The notes under the pieces were generated by a model, which was not told where the DNA came from, did no database searches, and was given only the letters and a program-made list of their open reading frames with translations. DNA of 64,000 nucleotides from NCBI RefSeq assembly GCF_030056665.1, contig NZ_JASHIG010000014.1; one strand, 5' to 3'. Shown here piece after piece: positions 6,821 through 17,100 of the stretch; position 1 is the first letter of the stretch, and each line of letters begins with the position of its first letter. The position numbers were made by a program, and so were the translations under genes. The stretch is from Flectobacillus roseus (GTDB taxonomy: Bacteria > Bacteroidota > Bacteroidia > Cytophagales > Spirosomataceae).

Positions 6821-9634
6821 CTAAAACATATTATTATTCTTTTTCAATTTAGCATCATGTCCTCTTACGTTATAGGTCAAACTCAACATAAAGTATCTTG
6901 CAAGAGTAAACGCTTGCTGATAAGTTACAAAGTTTTGAGAACCCGTTTGGGTGATGGCTTGGCGTCTGTTGAATACATCAAATGCGGCCAGACGCGCTTC
7001 TAAACGGTTATCTTTCATCAATAAGCGACGTACTGAAACATTTAAAATGGGGATGTTTTGAGAAAAGTTAAATCGATCGTTTTCATAGCCAGTATAATTG
7101 AAACTACTTTCTAAGAAAGTTTTCTTGATGAAACTCCATTTGGCATCAATATTCAATCCTTTGCTAATAATATTCTGATTTTGACGGGTTTCGATAGAAT
7201 ATTGAATATTGTTAATTGAATAATTTCCGCCTAAAGTCACGAATATCTTGTCGCTTGGAGTGATACTAAAACCAATGTTGGCTCCATAAGCATTACTGTT
7301 GGTAGTATTTAATACAGAGTTTACCAACGTTGGTGTTGTTGAAAAGGTGTAGTTTGCGCTTAGGTTGGTAGTCCATTTTGTTTTAATAATAGGGAAACTA
7401 GAATATAAGGTAGTTCTAAACGACTCGGCACCAGACATATTTTCCGGACGAGTACGTGTTACCAAATTAGCATCAACAGTTTGATTATAAACAATTTGGT
7501 TAAGATAGTAATTGTAATTCATCCAAAGGTTGATACTAGTAAAGTTGCTTTGATTAAAACGAGACAGACTCAAGCTGACATCATGCGATTTGGTTGGATT
7601 TAAGTTTTGATTTCCTTCTGTAATATAAAAAGGGTTGGTGTTTTGAATAACAGGCTGTAATGCACTAATACTTGGTGCATTGACATTGATCCCATAGCCA
7701 AATCGAATGTAGGTACTTTGTTGAGGATTGAAGGTTGCCGTAAAATTAGGGACAATAGCATCGTATTGTTTAGAAATCTGAGTTGTCAAATTTCCACCTT
7801 CGGTAGGATAAACCTTTCCTGACAAGTCATATCTCAATGCAGCCACACCGAGAGATAGGTTAATACCTTTCTTATTAAAACGTAAACCTGTTCCGATACG
7901 ATTATAGGTAATTCGGTTTTCATAATAAGTACTCAGACTATCATATCGTTCAGTTTCGAAAAGACCATCATAGGCATCGCGACCAACGTTTTGTTGGTTA
8001 TTAGAAAAGTTATAGAAGTTTTCCCAGAAAAAACGCTTTGAGAGTGGTTCCAAATAATTCAAACCTGCTTTTAACGTCAGTGTACGGTTCGCATTTTGGT
8101 TAAGTTGAGCTATAGCACGAATTTGATCGTTAGGATTGCTAGCTTCAAAGAATTGTGTCAACGAACGAATATTATCAGTTCCATCGGTAGTCGACCTTAC
8201 AAATGAGCTACTAGCAGCAAATACTCGTCCCACCTTTTTGAATTTATGTCGGAAAATAGCCGTACCATTTAGATTATAAGCATTCAGGTTTGAGCTATTA
8301 TTGAGATTGATACGGTTTTGTAATTCATTATTGTTATTGATGTATTCTTGACGAGTACCCACAGCACTATTCGAATTACTAAAACGTAAATTAGCTTTAG
8401 TAATCAAGGTATTTGTCGAATCAAGCATTTGTTCCCAGCGTCCACTTATGGAGTGGTTGGCTCTAAAACTTACTGTTGAACTGGTATCCAAAGTACTGAA
8501 AGAACCATTTTGAAGGAACGTTCTTTTATTCTGATTTTGGTCCAAATTCAATTTGGTTTGATTATATACATAGCTGGTACTCAACTTCGTTTTATCGTGA
8601 GTATAATTGTAGTTGACACCACCTCCCAAATTATTAGTAAATCCTTTTCCATTAAAACTACTCAACAAATCATCATCACCACCAATAAAAAAGGCATCGC
8701 CACCACTTCCAAAACCAAAATCACCATTGTCGAAACTACTGAAAGTATTATTTCCTTTAAACTCGCCATAGTCGCTCCAATTGACACCCGTTTCGTTGAT
8801 ATTATTGGCATATCCAATGACTGAAAACTGTTCTTTTTTGTTGAAACGGTTGTAATTTCCTCTCAAAACTCCTCGGTCAGAAGTACCTACAGCGCCTGTA
8901 ATTTTACCAAATTCTCCTTTTTTGAAGTTGTCCTTTAACTCCAAATTGATGGTTTTTTCCTTACTTCCATCGTCTACTCCAGTAATCGTAGCTTGGTCAG
9001 ATTTGCGATTAAAAACTTGAATTTTTGAAATAGTTTCAGCACCTAAGTTTTTAGTAGCAGCTTTGGGGTCATCGCCAAAAAATGTTTTACCATCAACGGT
9101 CACTTTTTTAACATCATTTCCTTGTGCTTTAATATTTCCGCTACCATCTACCTCAATGCCAGGCAGTTTACGTAATAAATCTTCGACAGTTGACCCTGGT
9201 GGAACCTTAAATGAAGCAGCATTATACTCGATAGTATCACCTTTGATACTCAAAGGCGCTTTGGCCGTTCTAACCACCACCTCTAATAATTCTTGTGAAA
9301 TAGGCTTGATTTTGATAACACCCAAATCATTTACAGCCGTAGCGCTAGCAATGAGATGCTGTTGATACGGTAGAAAACCAACATAAGAGATTTTGAGGAG
9401 ATAGGGGATGTTTTTAACATTTCTAAATTCAAAAACACCCTTATCGTTGGCGTTGCCAAAATTGACTAGAGATGAGTCTGAGGGAGAAAGTAACATTACC
9501 GTGGCATCCGCCAAAACTGTAGAGTTCGTATCTTGAACAATACCTTTGATACTTATACGAGCAGGGTTTTGTGCATATAGCTGTGTAATAGCGAGTAACA
9601 ACAATACACTTAATAGGACTAGAATTCGATTCAT
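6821..9634 (-). CDS. Outer-membrane beta-barrel protein with CarboxypepD-like domain (copy 1)
   Basis: This 937-residue TonB-receptor-like protein has a signal peptide (MNRILVLLSV to LYA-Q), a carboxypeptidase-D-regulatory-like beta-sandwich (about 23-110), a plug-like region (VEDLLRKLPGIEVDGSG, then VDGKTFFGDDPKAATKNL) and a long beta-barrel to the C-terminal aromatic NNNMF. I start it at 9634 because the signal peptide begins there; a frame opening 20 codons earlier adds a non-signal leader. It is one of two tandem copies (other at 10660-13464). The cargo is unknown. These barrels are distinct from SusC and have no SusD partner here, but each is followed by a GLPGLI gene. Confidence 0.88.
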   Translation of the reverse strand: MNRILVLLSVLLLLAITQLYAQNPARISIKGIVQDTNSTVLADATVMLLSPSDSSLVNFGNANDKGVFEFRNVKNIPYLLKISYVGFLPYQQHLIASATAVNDLGVIKIKPISQELLEVVVRTAKAPLSIKGDTIEYNAASFKVPPGSTVEDLLRKLPGIEVDGSGNIKAQGNDVKKVTVDGKTFFGDDPKAATKNLGAETISKIQVFNRKSDQATITGVDDGSKEKTINLELKDNFKKGEFGKITGAVGTSDRGVLRGNYNRFNKKEQFSVIGYANNINETGVNWSDYGEFKGNNTFSSFDNGDFGFGSGGDAFFIGGDDDLLSSFNGKGFTNNLGGGVNYNYTHDKTKLSTSYVYNQTKLNLDQNQNKRTFLQNGSFSTLDTSSTVSFRANHSISGRWEQMLDSTNTLITKANLRFSNSNSAVGTRQEYINNNNELQNRINLNNSSNLNAYNLNGTAIFRHKFKKVGRVFAASSSFVRSTTDGTDNIRSLTQFFEASNPNDQIRAIAQLNQNANRTLTLKAGLNYLEPLSKRFFWENFYNFSNNQQNVGRDAYDGLFETERYDSLSTYYENRITYNRIGTGLRFNKKGINLSLGVAALRYDLSGKVYPTEGGNLTTQISKQYDAIVPNFTATFNPQQSTYIRFGYGINVNAPSISALQPVIQNTNPFYITEGNQNLNPTKSHDVSLSLSRFNQSNFTSINLWMNYNYYLNQIVYNQTVDANLVTRTRPENMSGAESFRTTLYSSFPIIKTKWTTNLSANYTFSTTPTLVNSVLNTTNSNAYGANIGFSITPSDKIFVTLGGNYSINNIQYSIETRQNQNIISKGLNIDAKWSFIKKTFLESSFNYTGYENDRFNFSQNIPILNVSVRRLLMKDNRLEARLAAFDVFNRRQAITQTGSQNFVTYQQAFTLARYFMLSLTYNVRGHDAKLKKNNNMF

Positions 9635-9696
9635 AGGTCTGATTTTTAGATTTAATGGAGGTAAAGAAAACATCTTGTTTCCTTGATAGAACAAAG

Positions 9697-9733
9697 ATAA
9701 GCATATCTACGAGATTTTCGTAGATATGCTTAT
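9697..9733 (-). terminator. Hairpin between the two barrel-GLPGLI cassettes
   Basis: A perfect 16-bp stem (9697-9712 with 9718-9733) with a 5-nt loop, followed on the minus strand by a T-rich run. It lies between GLPGLI copy 2 and barrel copy 1 and probably ends or attenuates the upstream cassette transcript. Confidence 0.75.
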
Positions 9734-9822
9734 TTATTAGCTATAAAAAATTTAAAGTAGTTTATAATAGGTTAATAAATGATAAAATAATCGCTAATCA
9801 GGATGTTTGAAGGAAGCGAAGA

Positions 9823-10569
9823 CTAATATCTTATCACCCAAAACGGATTTATTTCCTCTTTGATTTTTTCCTTGATAAACTTATCAATCATGCCCTGATA
9901 CTCAGCGTCAGTGATTTTTTTACCTTTCAGTTTTTTAGGGGGTTCGAGTTCTTTGTCGACTTTTTTGAATTCAATTTTAGTGGCAACAACTGTCACTGCA
10001 CCGTCGTTGATGTCAAGTTCTAAAATCATGCCTGGGAGTCCCCAAAGTCTTTCAGGTCCTGCTTGCGATGGGAGGTCTTGTGCAAACCAAGCCGTAATTT
10101 TTTGATTTTTGATCGGATCTTCTACCTGAGCTTTCATACAAATATGTCCAGCTACCTCTTTCAAATCATTCAAAATTTTCCATTCAGGCAGTTTTAAGCT
10201 ATCTTCTACGATATAGGTTTTACCTAACATTTCAATGACATCTGTCATGGTATTTTTGGTAAAATTTCTTCCAATACTATACGCTTCTTTGCGCCAAGCA
10301 TATCCTTCAGACTCTTCGTTTTTCTCTTCAGAATTGACATACTTTGATTCATTATCATTGAAATAAAGAAGGGTATAATTGGCCCAGTCGTCTTTTCCAC
10401 CAAACATATAAGACATTCTTTCTTTTTCTTGCTTACTCAAATACGTCAGCTGAGAATTGAGTTTTGTCCAGTAGGTAGTTCTAGTAAAATAAACAACCCC
10501 TTCGTTATTTTGTCCGAATGAGGTAAAATAGGCAATATATAGTAATGCTAAAAGGAATATTTTTTTCAT
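9823..10569 (-). CDS. GLPGLI family protein (copy 2)
   Basis: This 248-residue exported protein has a signal peptide (MKKIFLLALLYIAYF to SFG-Q) and the motif GLPGMI in RLWGLPGMILEL, a conservative variant of GLPGLI. I chose 10569 as start because the signal peptide begins there and the upstream part of the longer frame runs through a terminator-like hairpin. It is paralogous to the 6038-6775 gene and lies downstream of its own barrel gene. An acidic stretch near residues 75-85 (EEKNEESEG) is longer than in copy 1. Function unknown. Confidence 0.86.
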   Translation of the reverse strand: MKKIFLLALLYIAYFTSFGQNNEGVVYFTRTTYWTKLNSQLTYLSKQEKERMSYMFGGKDDWANYTLLYFNDNESKYVNSEEKNEESEGYAWRKEAYSIGRNFTKNTMTDVIEMLGKTYIVEDSLKLPEWKILNDLKEVAGHICMKAQVEDPIKNQKITAWFAQDLPSQAGPERLWGLPGMILELDINDGAVTVVATKIEFKKVDKELEPPKKLKGKKITDAEYQGMIDKFIKEKIKEEINPFWVIRY

Positions 10570-10618
10570 CGAAATAATAGTTTTCTGTTTGAAAGAATAG
10601 ATTCTCTGTAAGTTGGCA

Positions 10619-10651
10619 AAAGGCAAAAGAGTATCAACCTCTTTTGCCTTT
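10619..10651 (-). terminator. Hairpin between barrel copy 2 and GLPGLI copy 2
   Basis: A perfect 13-bp stem (10619-10631 with 10639-10651) with a 7-nt loop, 9 bp after the barrel stop codon, followed on the minus strand by a short T run. It could lower expression of the downstream GLPGLI gene relative to the barrel. Confidence 0.65.
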
Positions 10652-10659
10652 ACGTTTCA

Positions 10660-13464
10660 TTAAAAGAACCCGCCGTTTTTCTTGAGTTTGTCAGAATGAC
10701 CTTTGAGATTGTAAGTCAAACTCAACATAAAATAACGAGCTAGCGTAAGCGCTTGCTGGTTGCTCACGGTATTGAGGTATCCTGTTTGTACAATAGATTG
10801 ACGTTTATTGAAAATATCAAATGCTGCCAAACGTACTTCCATGCGATTTTCTTTCATAAATAATCTTCTAACCGAGGCATTAAGAATAGGTATTTCTTGG
10901 TCAAATCCAAAACGATCGTTGCGATAGCTGTTATAATCAAAGCTAGTTTCGAAGAAGGTCTTTTTAGCAAAATTCCATTTTACCGATGTCGATAAGCCCT
11001 TGGTACGAATATTTTGGTTTTGATTATTTTCAATCGTGTAAGAAATATTGTTGAATCCAAGATTTCCTTCGATGTTCATGATTAGCTTCTCACTTGGTGT
11101 AATACTAAAGCCCGCATTAATCGTGTAATTTTTATTATTGGTTTGATTCACGATGGTATTCACAATGGTTGGCGTGTTAGAAGTATTGATATTTCCCGAC
11201 AAGTTCATCGTCCATTTTGTTTTGATGATTGGGAAACTTGAATACATACCAAGGTTAAAATTCTTACCTCCTGACATATTTTCAGGACGAGTTCTTGTCA
11301 CAAAGTTGGCATCTACTGTTTGGCTATACACAATTTGGCTCAAGTAATAGCGATACGACGACCAAATACCAATACTAGCAAAAGTAGCAGGGTCAAATTT
11401 TGAAATATCAAAACTCAACTCGTGGTTTTTGGCAGGTAATAAATCCTGATTACCCGAAGTGATGTAGAATGGGTTATTATTCTGAACCACTGGTTGCAAG
11501 TCTGTAATACTTGGGGCTTCCACATTGAGCGTATAATTAAAGCCCATATAAGCATTGTTTTTGAATTCGATATTAGCTGAAAAGTTTGGTGTCAAAGCTT
11601 GATATTGCTTACTGATATTTGCAGTAAGAGGTTTGCCTTTTTGTGGATATACTTTACCATCTAAGTCATACTGCAATACTGCTAGTCCAAATGATAAGTT
11701 GATTCCATCATTTGAAAATCGCAAACCTGAACCAACGCGGTTGTAGGTAATTTGATTTTGATAATAGGTACTCAAACTATCATAACGTTGTGATTCGAGG
11801 TTACCATTGAACGCATCACGACCCACATTTTGTCTGCTGTTGTTGAAATTGTAAAAACTTTCCCAATAAACTTTTTTAGAAAGTGGCTCCAGATAGTTTA
11901 CGCCTGCTTTAATCATGGTCGTTGTATTCGCATTTTGGTTTAGCTGAGAAATTGCACGAATTTGATCATTGACATTGGTGGCGTTAAAGAAGCGTGTCAA
12001 GGAGCGGATATTATCTGTTCCATCAGTCGATGAAGTACTTAAGGTGCTACTTGCTGCAAAAGTTCTTCCTTTTTTCTTAAACTTATGTCGATAGATAGCC
12101 GTAAAATTAAAATTGTAACCATTAAAATTAGAACCATTATTCATGTTGATACGGTTCTGAACATCTTCGGAGTTATTCAAATACTGCTGAACTTGATTCT
12201 CATTGCTATTACTACCACTAAAACGTAAATTGGTTTTTGCAATGATAGTATTTGAGGAGTCCAACATTTGTTCCAAACGAGCGGCTACGCTATGTGAGTT
12301 TCTAAAACTAACTGTATTGTTGGTATCAAGCGTCGTAAAATTGGAGTTTTGGAGGAAAGTTTTCGTACTTTGATATTGGTCGAGGTTTAACTTAGTTTGA
12401 TTGTAAAAATAGCTAGAACTAAACTTCGTTTTCTGGTGAGTGTAGTTGTAGTTGACACCAGTACCGAAGTTGTTAGTAAAGCCTTTTCCGTCAAAATTGT
12501 TCAGATAATCACCTTCCATATAATAGAATCTATTGCCATTACCAAAGCCAAAATCTCCATTATCGTTAGAATTAAAAGAATTATTCCCTTTAAATTCGCC
12601 ATAATCACTCCAGTTTACACCTGTTTCGTTGATATTATTGGCATATCCTAACACAGAGAACTGTTCTTTTTTGTTGAAACGGTTGTAATTTCCTCTTAAT
12701 ACGCCACGGTCAGAAGTACCAACAGCAGCTGTAATTTTTCCGAAAGCACCTTTCTTGAATTCGTCTTTCAGTTCAAGGTTAATGGTTTTTTCTTTTTTCC
12801 CATCGTCAGCGCCCGTCAAAAGCGCTTGGTCAGATTTGCCATTATAGACCTGAACTTTAGAAATAGTTTCAGCACCTAAGTTTTTGGTGGCAGCTTTGGG
12901 ATCGTCACCAAAAAATGTTTTTCCGTCAACTAATACCCTTTTTACATCCTTTCCTTGGGCTTTAATATTTCCACTGGCATCTACCTCGATACCAGGGAGA
13001 CGGCGAAGGAGGTCTTCAACCGACGAACCAGGGGGAACTTTGAACGAAGCCGCATTATATTCGACGGTATCACCTTTGATGCTCAATGGAGCTTTAGCAG
13101 TTTTTACTACTACTTCAAGAAGTTCTTTAGCAATTGGCTTGATTTTGATAGGACCAAGGTCATTGACCTCACTTGGAAACTCTTTGAGTTTTTGTTGGTA
13201 AGGCAAAAATCCCACATAGGAGATTTTAAGCAAATACGAAGCATTTTTTACATTTCTGAATTCAAAAGAACCTTTGTCATTTGCTCTAGCAAAGTTCACC
13301 AATGACGAGTCTTTGGGTTGAAGAAGCATGACTGTTGCACCCGTAAGCGTCATAGCACTTGTATCTTGCACAACACCACGAATGGTCACGCGAGCAGGAT
13401 TTTGGGCAAAGAGGTTGTTACATGTAAAAAATAAAGCAATTAATAGAACTAAAGATTTGTTCAT
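10660..13464 (-). CDS. Outer-membrane beta-barrel protein with CarboxypepD-like domain (copy 2)
   Basis: This 934-residue protein has the same build as copy 1: signal peptide (1-20, LFA-Q), CarboxypepD-like domain beginning NPARVTIRGVVQDT, plug-like region (VEDLLRRLPGIEVDASG, VDGKTFFGDDPKAATKNL) and barrel ending GGFF. Long stretches such as GVLRGNYNRFNKKEQFSV are shared with copy 1, so the pair arose by tandem duplication and then diverged, mainly in barrel loops. It is the first gene of the cluster. The minus-strand sequence TAAATTTG at 13801-13794 fits a -7 box, but it is 330 bp away. Confidence 0.88.
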   Translation of the reverse strand: MNKSLVLLIALFFTCNNLFAQNPARVTIRGVVQDTSAMTLTGATVMLLQPKDSSLVNFARANDKGSFEFRNVKNASYLLKISYVGFLPYQQKLKEFPSEVNDLGPIKIKPIAKELLEVVVKTAKAPLSIKGDTVEYNAASFKVPPGSSVEDLLRRLPGIEVDASGNIKAQGKDVKRVLVDGKTFFGDDPKAATKNLGAETISKVQVYNGKSDQALLTGADDGKKEKTINLELKDEFKKGAFGKITAAVGTSDRGVLRGNYNRFNKKEQFSVLGYANNINETGVNWSDYGEFKGNNSFNSNDNGDFGFGNGNRFYYMEGDYLNNFDGKGFTNNFGTGVNYNYTHQKTKFSSSYFYNQTKLNLDQYQSTKTFLQNSNFTTLDTNNTVSFRNSHSVAARLEQMLDSSNTIIAKTNLRFSGSNSNENQVQQYLNNSEDVQNRINMNNGSNFNGYNFNFTAIYRHKFKKKGRTFAASSTLSTSSTDGTDNIRSLTRFFNATNVNDQIRAISQLNQNANTTTMIKAGVNYLEPLSKKVYWESFYNFNNSRQNVGRDAFNGNLESQRYDSLSTYYQNQITYNRVGSGLRFSNDGINLSFGLAVLQYDLDGKVYPQKGKPLTANISKQYQALTPNFSANIEFKNNAYMGFNYTLNVEAPSITDLQPVVQNNNPFYITSGNQDLLPAKNHELSFDISKFDPATFASIGIWSSYRYYLSQIVYSQTVDANFVTRTRPENMSGGKNFNLGMYSSFPIIKTKWTMNLSGNINTSNTPTIVNTIVNQTNNKNYTINAGFSITPSEKLIMNIEGNLGFNNISYTIENNQNQNIRTKGLSTSVKWNFAKKTFFETSFDYNSYRNDRFGFDQEIPILNASVRRLFMKENRMEVRLAAFDIFNKRQSIVQTGYLNTVSNQQALTLARYFMLSLTYNLKGHSDKLKKNGGFF

Positions 13465-13498
13465 AGAATTTTGAATTTTAGATTTTTTGGAGGCAATA

Positions 13499-13535
13499 AG
13501 AGTGCTGAATTGTGAGTGATGAGTTTTGAGTATAA
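13499..13535 (+). repeat. Heptad repeat array, TGAGTNN family
   Basis: Plus strand units after AAGAGTGC: TGAATTG, TGAGTGA, TGAGTTT, TGAGTAT. Same family and 7-bp period as the array at 61121 (opposite strand), with the words in a different order. Confidence 0.7.
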
Positions 13536-13625
13536 TTTATGATTACTCATATTTTATCTCATTAATTTCTCTAACTTAATTCTGCACGACTACGTATATG
13601 GTTTATGGATCGGTGTATATATGGG

Positions 13626-13776
13626 GGTTTCGGCTCTGAGCTTTCGGCTTTCAGCAAAATGTATTTTGCAAACAACATATCACTACAAGAACATGAATCC
13701 ACTTTGTGCCTGTTGCCTCTGTGCCTACAAAAAACAAAACCACTTTGTGCCTTTGTGCCTGTTGCCTTTGTCCCTA
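13626..13776 (+). repeat. Composite heptad repeat (RGCTNTN and TGCCTNN modules)
   Basis: The first module reads GGCTCTG, AGCTTTC, GGCTTTC, AGCAAAA. The second contains two arrays of TGCCTNN-type units (TGCCTGT, TGCCTCTG, TGCCTAC near 13707; TGCCTTTG, TGCCTGT, TGCCTTTG near 13748). The same modules, in the same relative order, occur on the minus strand at 26318-26454 and 41163-41281. Confidence 0.65.
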
Positions 13777-14060
13777 TTTCAACAATGACTTTTCAAATTT
13801 ATAGGAAGTTCACAAGAGTCTTTATGAATTTAAGAATTTTTAACTAAAAGTTTAGCTAATTAACTAAAAAAATAGTTTAAATCATTGGTTCATGAAAACT
13901 TAATTAGGACATTACACTAATAGCTTGAATAAACTTACTATTAGGCATTGCGTGCAAGATATATTTTATCAAAAAATTGTAAGGAAGGAATGGGATGAAA
14001 GGCTTAAAATATGGGCTGAAATTCTTGGGAATTATATTTTTCGGTAGAAAACTATATCAA

Positions 14061-14095
14061 AAAATAAACCGCAGAAAAAGCTTCTCTGCGGTTTA
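14061..14095 (-). terminator. Terminator of the RND efflux operon
   Basis: An 11-bp perfect stem (14065-14075 with 14085-14095), 9-nt loop, followed on the minus strand by a T-rich run. It is 29 bp past the RND pump stop codon. Confidence 0.85.
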
Positions 14096-14124
14096 AACGA
14101 AATACCAAGTTAAAAATTATGGTC

Positions 14125-17100
14125 TTAAGCAGTTTTTGCTGCTTTGCGACGAAGAATTCTATTTTTCAACGATTCTATAATCATATACATACAAGGTACA
14201 AGTAAGAGCGTCAACAAGAGTGAACTTGTCAAACCACCAATAATAACCCATGCCATACCATTTTTTACTTCTGCACCTGCGCCACTTGCAATAGCAATCG
14301 GCAACATACCTGCAATCATAGCAATTGTGGTCATCAAAATTGGACGTAAACGTTCTTTACCTGCCTCAATCAATGCTTCTTTTACTGAAAGTCCTGTTTC
14401 TTTTAGGTGATTGGTAAAGTCGACAATCAAAATACCATTTTTGGCAACTAGCCCCAACAACATAATCAAACCTACGATAGCAAAGATAGTCAACGATTCC
14501 ATCGTCAAAGCAAGAGCCAATAGCGCACCAATTAAGGCCACAGGAATCGAAAATAATACCACAAAGGGATACACCACACTTTCGTACAAAGCCACCATAA
14601 TGAGGTATACCAAAATGACCCCTAGCAAGAAAGCAAATCCAAGACTACCGAAGGCATCTTTCTGGCGCTGAATTTCGCCTAAATATTCAATTGTCAATCC
14701 TTGAGGCAATTTGAGTTTATCGATTTTCTTCTGGATATCTGCTACAATCGTACCTGTTGCACGACCCACAGCCGATGCCGTAACTTTAATCGAGTTCATT
14801 CTATCAGAACGTTCCAATACCGATTGTCCAACTACTTCTGTTACGTTAGCTACATCTTTAAGTTTGATGATAGCACCACGACTATTTCGTAAAGTCAAAT
14901 CACGAACATTTTCAATCGAACGTTTATCGGCTTTATCTAAAGTAATATTGATGGGATATTCCTCACCTGATTGTCTGAACTTAGACTGATCATTACCTCT
15001 AAATGCTAATTGGATAGCTCCACCTACTTCTGGGACACTCAAACCAAGGTTAGCAATTTTCTCACGGTCTAGTTGTACCGAAATTTCAGATTTTAAACTT
15101 TTGGTCGAAAATTCCACATAGTCTGTCCCAGGCGTTGTACGAACAATTTCTTTCACCTGATTGGCAACCTGCTGAATCTCGTTCATGTTAACCCCCTTAA
15201 TCGCGATTTGAATAGGAGCTTCACTGTTTCCTGTAATACCTGTCAAACGAATTACCACTTTTACCCCGGGGATTTTATTGATTTCATCACGCAATTGTGT
15301 ACCAAAAATTTCTGAAGATACTTTACGATTCTCTTTTGGTACCAAGGTTACTGCAATTTCAGAGATATTACTGTTGCTACCACCTGAACCCATAGCACCC
15401 GTTTGAGTACCAATGTTGGCAAATACCTTTTCTACTTCTGGTTTTTGCAAAATCATTTGTTCGATTTGCTTAGTAACCAAGTTTGTTTGTGACAACGGCG
15501 TTTGTGGAGATAACTCTAATTGAATGGTTAGTTCACCACGGTCTCCATTTCCTGCAAAAGATGATCCAATAAAACCAGCAGGTAATAATGAAAATGCACC
15601 TACAAACAATATTAAGATGGCTATCAAAACCCAACGTTTGTGAGTTAATGACCAAGTTAAAATTTTGCCATATTCATCCTTAACGCCATCTAGGAAATTT
15701 TCAAATCCTAAATTGATACGCCCCCATAAGCTCGATTTGCTCAATATTTCGACTTTACCCCATCTTGAAGCCAATAAAGGAGTTAATGTAAATGATACAA
15801 ACAAACTCATTAGGGTTGAGAATACTACTACTAATGAAAACTCTCTCAGGATATTACCAATCAAACCACCGCTCATTGACAGAGGTAAAAATACTACCAC
15901 GTCCACCAAAGTAATCGCTACCGCTGTAAAACCAATTTCCTGACGACCTTCAAGAGCTGATTCTATTTTACCTTTACCCATTTCGAGGTGTCGGTAAATG
16001 TTTTCTAAAACCACAATACTATCATCGACCAAGATACCTACTACTAATGACAGACCCATCAGAGTCATCAAGTTGAGTGAGAATCCGAAGACATACATCA
16101 AGATGAATGTCGGAATCATTGCCGACGGAATAGCAACCAATACAAACAATGAACTACGGAAACTATGTAAGAAAAATAGCATTACACCACCCACAATGAT
16201 AATTGCCAAAAAGAGGTCATGTACCACCGCATCAGCAGACGCCAAGGTATAAACCGATTGGTCATTAGCAATTTCGTAGTCAAATTTCTGTGAAGTATAT
16301 TGTTTCTTTATTTCAATCAATTTCTCCTTGACAAACTTGCTCACATTTACAGCATTGGCGTCTGCTTGTTTTACGATTTCGATACCAATACCCGCTTTAC
16401 CATTGTTTCGGTTTAGTGTAGTTGGTTCAGTTTGTGCATCGGTAATCGTTCCCAAATCTGACAATAATACTCTACTTCCATCAGCATTTTGGCGGATAAT
16501 CAATCGACGAAGCTCCTCAACCTTAACCAATTTGGCATCCAAACGAATAGAAGTACGGTTATCGTTGTTTAATACGCTACCCGCCGGATAAGACATATTA
16601 CTGTTAGCAATCATTTGGTTAACCTGTGCCGAAGAAATACTGTACGCCTGTAATTTGTCATTATCTAGGTTTACTTGAATCTCTCTCTCGCTACCACCAA
16701 TCAAACGAACCGTACCTACACCAGCCACGTTGGCAATTTGCGGTTTGATTTTTTGCTCAATCAAATCATATAAAGCTGGCTCTGATAAGTTTGCCGATGC
16801 AGAGATCCGCAACACAGGAATTTCGTCTGTGTTATAACGGTTTACCACAGGATCGTCGGCATCGTCGGGAAGCGTAGATTTGATTTGGTTAATCTTTCTT
16901 TCGGCATCACGTTGAGCATCGAGGGTATTTACCCCAGATTTTAATTGAATCGTAATCAACGAAAGACCTTCCATTGACTGCGAAGACATTTTATCAATAC
17001 CTTCGATAGCCGAGACAGCCTCTTCAATAGGTTTGGTTACAACATTTTGTATTTCATCAGACGATGCCCCACGGTACACCGTTTGAACCATAATCACATT

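Larger units (their letters stand above)
13465..14060. other. Long gene-free stretch with repeats upstream of the barrel cluster
   Basis: About 600 bp without a convincing gene lies between the barrel cluster and the RND operon. It holds two repeat arrays (13499-13535 and 13626-13776) and an AT-rich part with repeated TTAACTAAAA words near 13842 and 13860. A frame of 80 codons at 13605-13847 runs straight through the repeats and is not credible. Confidence 0.6.

Noticed and set aside
9635..9694. N-terminal extension of barrel copy 1 (and likewise 10570-10626 for GLPGLI copy 2)
   Set aside because: The extensions precede clear signal peptides, and the second passes through a hairpin; the paralogous copies begin at the signal peptide.
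13605..13847. Open frame of 80 codons on the plus strand
   Set aside because: It runs through the heptad repeats, has a repetitive Leu/Cys/Pro-rich composition copied from the repeat, and shows no signal, domain or start context.
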